A DNA stretch of 64,000 nucleotides from an uncultured Pseudanabaenaceae cyanobacterium (GTDB lineage: Bacteria; Cyanobacteriota; Cyanobacteriia; Pseudanabaenales; Pseudanabaenaceae), in contig CALGKB010000009.1 of assembly GCA_937927915.1 (NCBI GenBank), forward strand, positions 116,081-180,080, read 5' to 3'. The notes beneath the pieces were generated by a model. It was not told the origin of the DNA. It was given only the letters and a program-made list of their open reading frames with translations, and ran no database searches. Below are positions 57,769-64,000 of this stretch, piece by piece. The translations under genes were made by a program, and so were the position numbers. Position 1 is the first letter of the stretch; the number at the start of each line of letters is the position of its first letter.

Positions 57769-58235
57769 TAAGCCGCCTGTTGAATCAGCTCCGCCAAGGG
57801 TTTCCAGAATACCTCCCTGCCACTGCCCACTTCCAGCACAATTTTGACCCGCTTATCCTGTTGGGGGATATTGGCAATTACCTGCCACTCCTGCCGCGAG
57901 AGGAACTTACCTTCAATTAACCACACTAGCAAGCCCTTGGATTTGGGAGAGAGATGAGCCAGGCGGTATTGAATTTTGGGGGGGATGAAGTAGCGGCGCA
58001 CGTTTGGTGGAGCAGGTTGTTTACCCAGGTGGGGAGGACGTACACCATGAATACCTGTGAGGTAAGAAGCCACATCTCCCAAACCCCGAGCTGTGATAAA
58101 TAACACCTCGTAGCCCGAATTGCGCAACAGCCGCTGGAAACGCCCCTCATAGCCCCCTTCTGGCGGGACATACATACCCAGTGCCCCGTACTTTTCGATG
58201 TCCTGCAGAATTTTGGTGGTGGTAAATAATGGCAT
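57768..58235 (-). CDS. ndhN: NAD(P)H-quinone oxidoreductase subunit N
   Basis: Peripheral subunit of cyanobacterial NDH-1, which drives cyclic electron flow and respiration in thylakoids. From ATG 58235 it has 155 residues, the usual length: KYGALGMYVPPEGGYEGRFQ then RLLRNSGY, ITARGLGDVASYLTGIHGVR, PPHLGK and SPKSKGLLVWLIEG. An in-frame upstream start at 58289 would add 18 residues not seen in the family. It is coupled to the DUF6464-like gene downstream. Confidence 0.92.
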   Translation of the reverse strand: MPLFTTTKILQDIEKYGALGMYVPPEGGYEGRFQRLLRNSGYEVLFITARGLGDVASYLTGIHGVRPPHLGKQPAPPNVRRYFIPPKIQYRLAHLSPKSKGLLVWLIEGKFLSRQEWQVIANIPQQDKRVKIVLEVGSGREVFWKPLAELIQQAA

Positions 58236-58338
58236 AGGTGAAATATGAACCCGCACAACTTGTCCTAATTTAACATAGGCGCAGGGCAAAGGATCGTTAC
58301 TTTCCTCTTATAATTACCATTGCCGTTCTTGTAGGATT

Positions 58339-58887
58339 ATGCCTAAAACTATTCGTGGACCCGTCTTTGTCGTCGATGACAACATCGATACTGACCAAAT
58401 TATCCCAGCGGAATATTTAACCCTTGTGCCCTCCAACCCCGAGGAGTACGAAAAGTTGGGGAGCTATGCCCTCATTGGCTTACCCGATCGGTACGGCAAG
58501 TTTGTGGAACCAGGACAGACGAAGACCAAATACCCCATCGTGATTGCGGGGGAAAATTTTGGCTGTGGGTCATCGCGGGAACACGCCCCCATTGCCCTTG
58601 GTGCATCAGGGGTAGAAGCTGTAGTTGCCCAGTCCTATGCCCGTATCTTTTTCCGCAACTGCGCTGCTACAGGGGAACTCTACCCCTGGGAATGTGAAAC
58701 CCGTATCTACCCAGAATTTAATACAGGTGATATAGCCACGATCGATTTCGACCAAAACTTACTCATCAACGAAACTACGGGTAAAACCTATCCCTTACGT
58801 CCCCTGGGGGAAATCCGCCCCGTCATTGAAGCTGGGGGACTATTTGCCTACGCTCGCCAAACAGGAATGATTCCCAACCGTGCCTAA
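58339..58887 (+). CDS. leuD: 3-isopropylmalate dehydratase small subunit
   Basis: Small subunit of the leucine-pathway isomerase that interconverts 2- and 3-isopropylmalate with LeuC. The 182-residue protein has VDDNIDTDQIIPAEYL, the substrate-binding GENFGCGSSREHAPIAL and FFRNCAATGELYP. leuC is not in the window. A GTG start of the thioesterase gene overlaps its stop region by eight bases. Confidence 0.93.
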   Translation: MPKTIRGPVFVVDDNIDTDQIIPAEYLTLVPSNPEEYEKLGSYALIGLPDRYGKFVEPGQTKTKYPIVIAGENFGCGSSREHAPIALGASGVEAVVAQSYARIFFRNCAATGELYPWECETRIYPEFNTGDIATIDFDQNLLINETTGKTYPLRPLGEIRPVIEAGGLFAYARQTGMIPNRA

Positions 58888-59290
58888 GTTGACCTACAGT
58901 AGCCCCATCTTCACCTATCAGATTGATTTCGCTGGTCACGTGAACAATGGGGTCTATTTCCAGTGGCTAGAGGAGGCAAGGCAGTTGTTACTAGCGCAGG
59001 TGGGTCTGCCCATCCCCCAGCTCCTCGAAGGAGGTATCATCCCTATTATAGCCAGTTTTACTATTGAGTATAAATACCCCCTCTATCTCCATAACACTAT
59101 GCACTTGGAGATGTGGTGTGGGGAGGTGGGCTATGCCTCGGTGTTGATTGTGGGGGAGATTTTCAATGAGGAGCGTACCCTAGTTGCCAAGGCGACGCAA
59201 AAAGCTCTCTTCCTGGATGCCCAAAGCCGCAAGCCCAAACGCTTTACCCCAGAGCAGCGCGCCCAATTCCTCCTATACAAAGGGGATTGA
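58880..59290 (+). CDS. Hotdog-fold acyl-CoA thioesterase
   Basis: A 136-residue 4HBT-type thioesterase with the catalytic segment IDFAGHVNNGVYFQWLEEAR and the helix-strand pattern ending FTPEQRAQFLL. Cyanobacterial members include 1,4-dihydroxy-2-naphthoyl-CoA hydrolase for phylloquinone synthesis (PSI quinone), a reasonable candidate role, but other acyl-CoA substrates fit as well. Start is GTG 58880, overlapping leuD by eight bases. Confidence 0.85.
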   Translation: MPKLTYSSPIFTYQIDFAGHVNNGVYFQWLEEARQLLLAQVGLPIPQLLEGGIIPIIASFTIEYKYPLYLHNTMHLEMWCGEVGYASVLIVGEIFNEERTLVAKATQKALFLDAQSRKPKRFTPEQRAQFLLYKGD

Positions 59291-59403
59291 GTAAGGGAAA
59301 ATACTTATAGGTTCCGCTAATTTTGCCGTTCATGGTGGGACATCCTCGCCTAAGGTGGCAAAAAGTGATACAAGTTAAAGCTAAGTGATGAGGAGTAATT
59401 GAC

Positions 59404-59844
59404 ATGACAGCGAGCAGAGCGCCCCTACCTCGGATAGAGACTCGCCCTGTTTCCCGCCCCCAAAACCAAAGAAGAGCAAAACCAAAACCCGTCTCCCAAG
59501 CGAAGCTCCTTCATCGCTTACAGTTATTGCAAAATCTGGCAGTCACTAGTGCTCTGCTGTTGACGGGCTGTGTCTTTGTTCTCTACGCTTGGACGGTCTA
59601 TGTGCAAAAGCGCTGGAATCAGCAGTACAGTAAGCTGGAATACCTCAAGCAACTAGAGGGGAGACTGATCAACGCCACCGAGGCACTGCAACACGATCGT
59701 ATCCAGCGTGCCTGGGAAGAGGGACATTTCCTGCGGGAGACGCCCGATCGGGTGATTTTTTTGGAGGCGGAGCCGCCCCGTCCGCCTGTAGTGCCCCCTA
59801 CTGCCACCACCCCCTCTGCACCCCAATTACCGATCGCTTACTAG
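59404..59844 (+). CDS. FtsL-like single-pass membrane protein
   Basis: A 146-residue protein with the topology of FtsL: a basic cytoplasmic tail (1-45, QNQRRAKPKPVSQAKLL), one membrane helix (about 46-64, LAVTSALLLTGCVFVLYAW), a short coiled coil with leucines at heptad spacing (YSKLEYLKQLEGRLIN) and a proline-rich periplasmic tail. Cell-division FtsL proteins share shape rather than sequence, so this is a topological call. It converges on chlM, overlapping by four bases. Confidence 0.65.
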   Translation: MTASRAPLPRIETRPVSRPQNQRRAKPKPVSQAKLLHRLQLLQNLAVTSALLLTGCVFVLYAWTVYVQKRWNQQYSKLEYLKQLEGRLINATEALQHDRIQRAWEEGHFLRETPDRVIFLEAEPPRPPVVPPTATTPSAPQLPIAY

Positions 59845-60602
59845 GTACGTTGGGCTAGGAGCAGCCGTGAGAAGTAAAACTTGGTTTTTTGCATAGCATC
59901 TTTGGTGACAGTAAAGCCCGCTTCTGCTAAGGTTTGGCGGATAACATTTTCAGGGTGAAGATAGGCACGGGTGGCTTTGCTAGCACCAGGGAAGAGGGAG
60001 CCAATTTTTTTCAAGATGTCGTAGTAGAGGGTTTTGGGGGCAAAGCTAAGAATAAGACGGCGGCTGCTCAGACGGGCAAGGTGTTTGATCATGCGTTGGG
60101 CATCTGCCAGGGGGTAGTGAATAAGGACATCTAAACAGATGACTGTGTCGTAGGTGCCTGTAATCTGCTCTAGGTCTGCCACTTGGAAGTGGGGGTTGTC
60201 AGGATTGCTTGCTTGTGCTTTCGCCTCTGCCACCATCTTGGCGGAAATATCACTGGCAGAAACTTTTGCTCCCAACTGCGCCAAAGGTAGACTGAGACTG
60301 CCCGTACCACAGCCCACGTCGCAAACCGTGAGACCTTCTAAGTTGCCCTCTTCTTTTAACCAGGAGAGTACCCGATCGATCGTCTGTTGATGCCCCAGGC
60401 GAATATCTGCCTGTACAGAGCTAAGGGGTTCTGTGCCGTAAATCCGTCGCCACCGATCGAAGCCCACACCATTAAAGTATTCTTTGACTACCTCTTTATC
60501 ATTGATGGGGCGGGGGGGTTTGACTAGTAGACCGATCGTTATGCCTACCATTACCAGCCCTAGGAACAGGAGAGATTGCCACTGCCAGAATAAACTTGTC
60601 AT
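59841..60602 (-). CDS. chlM: Magnesium-protoporphyrin IX methyltransferase with N-terminal membrane segment
   Basis: Methylates the C13 propionate of Mg-protoporphyrin IX in chlorophyll synthesis. The catalytic part starts EYFNGVGFDRWRRIYG, with IRLGHQQTIDRVLSWLKEEG, SAM motif CDVGCGTGSLSLPLA and SFAPKTLYYDILKKIGSLFP. In this copy the first about 30 residues (SLFWQWQSLLFLGLVMVGIT then IGLL) are strongly hydrophobic and absent from the usual roughly 230-residue enzyme; an internal Met at residue 18 does not remove it. It may anchor the enzyme to membrane. Confidence 0.92.
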   Translation of the reverse strand: MTSLFWQWQSLLFLGLVMVGITIGLLVKPPRPINDKEVVKEYFNGVGFDRWRRIYGTEPLSSVQADIRLGHQQTIDRVLSWLKEEGNLEGLTVCDVGCGTGSLSLPLAQLGAKVSASDISAKMVAEAKAQASNPDNPHFQVADLEQITGTYDTVICLDVLIHYPLADAQRMIKHLARLSSRRLILSFAPKTLYYDILKKIGSLFPGASKATRAYLHPENVIRQTLAEAGFTVTKDAMQKTKFYFSRLLLAQRT

Positions 60603-60631
60603 AGATACAAAACTTAATTATTGCCTCAACT

Positions 60632-61135
60632 ATGTTACACGGTGGGAGTGAGCATGAGTCTTACCATAGCTATTGGATGGAGCAAGCATTGGAGTTGGCA
60701 CGGTTAGGAGGGGAAGCGGGGGAAATACCAGTGGGGGCAGTGATCGTGGATGAACAGGAAAATGTCCTTGCCCAAAGCAACAACCGCAAAGAAAGGGATG
60801 GCGACCCCCTCGCCCACGCCGAAATTTTAGCTATCCACCAAGCTACCCGTCGGCTGCAATGTCGTTATTTGCTCAACTGTCGTTTGTACGTCACTTTAGA
60901 ACCCTGTCCCATGTGTACGGGGGCTATTTTGTTAGCCCGTTTGGGGATGGTGATTTACGGCGCATCGGATAGCAAAACGGGGGCTATGGGTTCAGTTTTG
61001 GATATTCCCCACAGTCCTGCTGCTTTTCATCGCCTGCAAGTGATTAAGGGGGTAAAGGAGAGGGAATGCCGTGAGCTATTGCAAAGTTGGTTTCGCTCTC
61101 TACGGCAAGCTAAGAAGCAGGGGCAAGCAGAATGA
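60632..61135 (+). CDS. tadA: tRNA-specific adenosine deaminase
   Basis: Deaminates A34 to inosine in tRNA-Arg(ACG). The 167-residue zinc enzyme has the catalytic DPLAHAEILAIHQA and EPCPMCTGAILLARLG. ATG 60632 starts 29 bases from divergent chlM. Its 3' end overlaps the convergent DUF3352 gene by 26 bases. Confidence 0.93.
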   Translation: MLHGGSEHESYHSYWMEQALELARLGGEAGEIPVGAVIVDEQENVLAQSNNRKERDGDPLAHAEILAIHQATRRLQCRYLLNCRLYVTLEPCPMCTGAILLARLGMVIYGASDSKTGAMGSVLDIPHSPAAFHRLQVIKGVKERECRELLQSWFRSLRQAKKQGQAE

Positions 61136-62693
61136 GACCGTCTAGGCGAGTTGTCCGATCGTCAAGGCGAGTTTGGGTAAAAGTGATGGATGTAATGGAG
61201 TTGAGAATAACCATTGTCTCCTGAAACCAGGGTTGATCTTGCCATTCTGAAGGAGCAATGTTGTTGCTAAACAAAGTCCTTGCCACCGTCATATCCAGAT
61301 AGAAATAACCCCCATTTGTAGAGGGCAAACTTGCCACCGATCGCTGCCATTTGCTGCTACCAGGTAAAGAATTATTAGCCTTGAGTTGCTCCCCCAATTC
61401 CCCCATCGCCCAAAAGTTGTATGCACCCAACGCCCCATGACTGGCAGCCAGGGATTTACCCACAAACCAAAGAGTCCGATCGTTTTTGGTCTGCAAAGTT
61501 ACCCCCCTAGGCAATAACCCTCCCCGTGCATTGACCGCCAGATCATCCAGGCGTTGCCAAAAGCGTTCCCCTTTTTCTTTCTCCCCCTCTGCCAGAAACA
61601 CCAAACCGAAGCCCGTTGTCTTGCCTAGAATACCAGTTTGGGTAGGGATTGCCGCCACTGCCCACTCCCCCGTCCACCAACTAAAGACATCTCGTTGCAA
61701 ATCTAAACCCACTTCATTTGTCAGATAACTCTCCCACTCTGTCAGTTTTGTTTGTGCAGTCAAATTTTTAGCTAAAAAGGACCAGGTCTTGCCCAACTGC
61801 CAACCGCTGAGATAAAAGAAAGTCTGTTCTGGCAGGAGATTTAACAACTTACTATTCCCTTCTGGTATGGCAGGCAGAGGTTGCTGAAAGTAGGTTTTGG
61901 CAAAGACAGTTAGCCCCTGGGGTTTACCTGCCACCGCCACTGCCACCGCCTCTAGTTCTTGCAATTTATGCTTATCCCCAAACAAGCTGGCATTCTGTCG
62001 AATTAAACCCCTGATGAGGACTTGATCAGCAGTTTCTGTCTGGCCATCTCTGGCTGACTGCCAAATCGATGCTTCCCGCAGGGCAGGCTGTCTTTTTTGC
62101 ACTACATCCACAATTTGAAATAGCGCCTGGGGATGACTAGCAATAACCACTGTGTCTTTGACTAAGGCAATCACTTCCGATCGATCGGGGTCATTTGTTT
62201 GCTGATAGATAACACCTTCATAGTTACGCTGTTCACTTTGTCCCCAACTGCCCTGATACCGCTGGATAAAATCCTCGGCTCCCCTTTTGCTACGGGCGGG
62301 AATGATCACTGTAGCTGCCGTACTGTCGTCCTGATCGTTGTCTAACAAGGCTATACCTACTATCCCCTGGCACCAAGGTTGCACATCCCTCTGCCACTCC
62401 AACCCCGCCTGTCTGAGCATAGTTGTTAGGGGCAAGCGATCGATCTTTTGTTGTAAAACTGCTTTGGCAGGGGGGGAAAGAGATTGCTCCCAGAAAGACC
62501 AAGCCCTGGGGGTTGTATTCACCGTGAAAACCACTGCCGTCGTCGGCGGCAACACAGCAGCAATAGAGTCAGGAGTAACTCCCGTAGGACGGGAGCCAAA
62601 CCACAGTCCCAACCCCACTCCCACGATCGGTAACAGCAGTAAAATTAGCCACCAGGGGTTCGCAGTCTTTCTTTTCTTCCTAGGGGCGCGCAT
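61110..62693 (-). CDS. DUF3352 domain protein
   Basis: A 527-residue protein from ATG 62693 (an in-frame GTG at 62708 is possible). A basic start (RAPRKKRKTANPWW) and one membrane helix (LILLLLPIVGVGLGLWFG) anchor a large extracytoplasmic domain. That domain carries the DUF3352 pattern: PPTTAVVFTVNTTPRAWSFW, VYLSGW-like PEQTFFYLSGWQLGKTW and SITFTQTRLDDRTTRLDGLI. Widespread in cyanobacteria, function unknown. Convergent and overlapping with tadA. Confidence 0.85.
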   Translation of the reverse strand: MRAPRKKRKTANPWWLILLLLPIVGVGLGLWFGSRPTGVTPDSIAAVLPPTTAVVFTVNTTPRAWSFWEQSLSPPAKAVLQQKIDRLPLTTMLRQAGLEWQRDVQPWCQGIVGIALLDNDQDDSTAATVIIPARSKRGAEDFIQRYQGSWGQSEQRNYEGVIYQQTNDPDRSEVIALVKDTVVIASHPQALFQIVDVVQKRQPALREASIWQSARDGQTETADQVLIRGLIRQNASLFGDKHKLQELEAVAVAVAGKPQGLTVFAKTYFQQPLPAIPEGNSKLLNLLPEQTFFYLSGWQLGKTWSFLAKNLTAQTKLTEWESYLTNEVGLDLQRDVFSWWTGEWAVAAIPTQTGILGKTTGFGLVFLAEGEKEKGERFWQRLDDLAVNARGGLLPRGVTLQTKNDRTLWFVGKSLAASHGALGAYNFWAMGELGEQLKANNSLPGSSKWQRSVASLPSTNGGYFYLDMTVARTLFSNNIAPSEWQDQPWFQETMVILNSITSITFTQTRLDDRTTRLDGLILLAPAS

Positions 62694-62783
62694 AGCAGAG
62701 ACAGCCACAAGTCCCTGTTATTATAGAGCGATCGGGGGTAAATTTGATACCATATAGCCAGTTATGCTATTTTTGCAATTGAT

Positions 62784-63290
62784 ATGGATACACCCTTAGC
62801 ACTGTCTTACTTACTTTTGCTGGTGGGCATACTAGCGGTGGTAGGTTATTTAGTAGTGAGAGAAGTTTTACGGAATCGGCAGTTAGAAAAAGTCATCAGT
62901 GAATTACAACCTAAGTTACAAAAACAAAAGGGTAGCCCAGAAGAACACTATGAATTGGGGAGCGTTTACCTCAAGAAAAAACTCTACGCCGCTGCCATTA
63001 AAGAACTGCAACAGGCGATCAAAAAATCCCCTTCCCCTTTTCCCGAAGCCCTCAACGCCCTTGGTTACGCCTATTTCTGTCAAGAACAGTATGACCTCGC
63101 TATTAAAAATTATAAAGAAGCAGTAGAAGCAAAACCTGACTACCCAATTGCCTGGAATAACCTCGGTCATGCCTACGAAAAGAAAAAACTTATCCCCCAA
63201 GCGATCGAGGCTTACAAACAAACCATAACGATCGATCCTGATAACAAAACCGCCCAACAAAGACTGGAATCTTTACAGAAACGGGTCTAA
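62784..63290 (+). CDS. ycf37: Ycf37-like TPR protein, photosystem I assembly
   Basis: A 168-residue protein with one N-terminal membrane segment (ALSYLLLLVGILAVVGYLVV), a linker and about three TPR units: SPEEHYELGSVYLKKKLYAA, PEALNALGYAYFCQEQYDLA and AWNNLGHAYEKKKLIPQAIE. Ycf37 of Synechocystis has the same layout and helps assemble or stabilise PSI trimers. It precedes the Uma2 pair by six bases. Confidence 0.82.
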   Translation: MDTPLALSYLLLLVGILAVVGYLVVREVLRNRQLEKVISELQPKLQKQKGSPEEHYELGSVYLKKKLYAAAIKELQQAIKKSPSPFPEALNALGYAYFCQEQYDLAIKNYKEAVEAKPDYPIAWNNLGHAYEKKKLIPQAIEAYKQTITIDPDNKTAQQRLESLQKRV

Positions 63291-63296
63291 TTATCT

Positions 63297-63860
63297 ATGG
63301 TCAGGGCACAGCCAATGGGGAAGGTAACTTTAGCACAGTTTGCGGAAATTTGTGCTGCTAACCCCGATTTGCGCCTAGAGTTAACATCTGAGGGAGAGTT
63401 AATTGTTATGCCCCCCACTGGCGGTGAAACTGGCAATAGAAATTTAGAAATTGCTGTGGAGCTAGGACTGTGGAATCGCCGTCATGGCAAGGGTAAAGCT
63501 TTTGATTCATCCACTGGTTTTATCTTACCCAACGGGGCTGTGCGGTCGCCTGATTTAGCTTGGGTTAGTTTAGAAAGATGGGATAGTTTAACTGCCGACG
63601 AAAAAGCAGGTTTTGTGCCCCTCTGTCCCGATTTTGTGGTGGAATTGCTCTCCCCTTCTGACAGTTGGCAAAGTGGTGTAGCGAAGATAGAGGAATACAT
63701 GAACAATGGCTGCCGCCTCGGCTGGTTAATTGATCCCAGCAGCAAAAAAGTAGCAATTTACCGTGCCAACAAACCCCCAGAAATTTTAATTGCCCCCCCC
63801 ACTCTTGCAGGGGAAGATGTACTGGAAGACTTCAGCCTACCTCTAGCGTTTTTGTGGTAA
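63297..63860 (+). CDS. Uma2 family (DUF820) putative nuclease
   Basis: A 187-residue PD-(D/E)xK-fold protein of the Uma2 family, abundant in cyanobacteria. The core is SPDLAWVSLERWD, FVVELLSPSDSWQSGVAKIE and CRLGWLIDPSSKKVAIYR. The catalytic D-ExK-like residues are in RSPDLAW and VELLSPSD. Activity is unproven for most members. An almost identical gene starts nine bases after its stop. Confidence 0.88.
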   Translation: MVRAQPMGKVTLAQFAEICAANPDLRLELTSEGELIVMPPTGGETGNRNLEIAVELGLWNRRHGKGKAFDSSTGFILPNGAVRSPDLAWVSLERWDSLTADEKAGFVPLCPDFVVELLSPSDSWQSGVAKIEEYMNNGCRLGWLIDPSSKKVAIYRANKPPEILIAPPTLAGEDVLEDFSLPLAFLW

Positions 63861-63868
63861 CTAGAACT

Positions 63869-64000
63869 ATGGTCAGTGCCCGCCCGATCGGTAAGGTAAC
63901 CCTAGCAGAGTTTGGGGAAATTTGTGCTGCCAACCCTGATTTGCGCCTGGAGTTAACATCTGAGGGAGAGTTAATTGTTATGCCCCCCGCTGGCGGTGAA
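63869..64000 (+). CDS. Second Uma2 family gene, 3' partial at window end
   Basis: The 44 visible residues match the preceding gene except for a few changes (SARPIGKVTLAEFGEICAAN against RAQPMGKVTLAQFAEICAAN), and the DNA is nearly identical. It is a tandem duplicate cut by the window edge. Confidence 0.85.
   Translation, partial: MVSARPIGKVTLAEFGEICAANPDLRLELTSEGELIVMPPAGGE

Overview
The window is chromosomal DNA from a cyanobacterium. It encodes the photosystem I subunit PsaD, the PSI assembly factor Ycf37, NdhN of the photosynthetic NDH-1 complex, the chlorophyll enzyme ChlM, two ferredoxin-dependent bilin reductases (PcyA and a PebB-like protein), a cyanobacterial-type GlgC and a sucrose-phosphate phosphatase. 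The palindrome CGATCG, the core of the cyanobacterial HIP1 repeat, is scattered through almost all genes. A PebB-like enzyme suggests, but does not prove, phycoerythrobilin production. I cannot assign a genus from the sequence alone.

Layout. 1-1595 is a proline-catabolism aldehyde dehydrogenase that probably continues upstream as PutA. 1.6-6.8 kb is an accessory island: a decayed methyltransferase gene, two large glycosyltransferase-methyltransferase fusion genes poor in CGATCG, and a DUF29 remnant. 6.8-15.5 kb is mostly minus-strand: gpsA with a secreted and a coiled-coil protein, thyX coupled to a TPR O-GlcNAc-transferase-like gene and a membrane protein, then hisD, an OppB-type permease and a fructosamine-kinase-family gene. 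15.5-21.4 kb holds a HAD phosphatase, an acyl-CoA/ACP synthetase, a hendecad-repeat coiled-coil protein, BolA, an ABC-2 permease, tRNA-Ser(GCT), a small DUF2555-like gene and a LuxR-type response regulator. 21.4-23.15 kb has no intact gene: it carries a WYL-regulator remnant, a dead IS4-like transposase and an unidentified fragment.

23.2-27 kb is an overlapping gene string pcyA-GT2-GT4-TPR. Then come glgC, a GAF hybrid kinase, tRNA-Ala(GGC), pyk-spp, SRPBCC, mreBCD, a J-domain/TPR gene, tRNA-Val(GAC), eno and psaD. A divergent pair follows: pebB-trmB leftwards and clpP-tic20-M20-UDG-rpmI-rplT rightwards as a tight string. 43.8-49.5 kb has hom (converging on rplT), a probable 2OG-Fe(II) oxygenase, ispE, a pentapeptide-repeat protein and an HdrB-like CCG protein. 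49.5-51.4 kb is a probable type II restriction-modification pair. It is followed by a type I isopentenyl-diphosphate isomerase coupled to an aldehyde dehydrogenase, a TauE permease, secA, nrdR, a DUF6464-like gene antisense to the nrdR end, ndhN, leuD, a hotdog thioesterase, an FtsL-like protein, chlM with an extra N-terminal membrane segment, tadA, a DUF3352 protein, ycf37 and a tandem Uma2 pair cut by the window end.

Most of the window is core metabolism and cell biology: shape (mreBCD), translation, glycolysis, isoprenoids and photosynthetic pigments. The features most worth a second look are the glycosyltransferase-methyltransferase fusions, the pebB-like gene without pebA beside it, the restriction-modification pair, the hendecad-repeat gene, the orphan 2OG-oxygenase-like protein, the type I Idi, and four decayed genes. 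I saw no CRISPR array, rRNA, prophage or replication origin.
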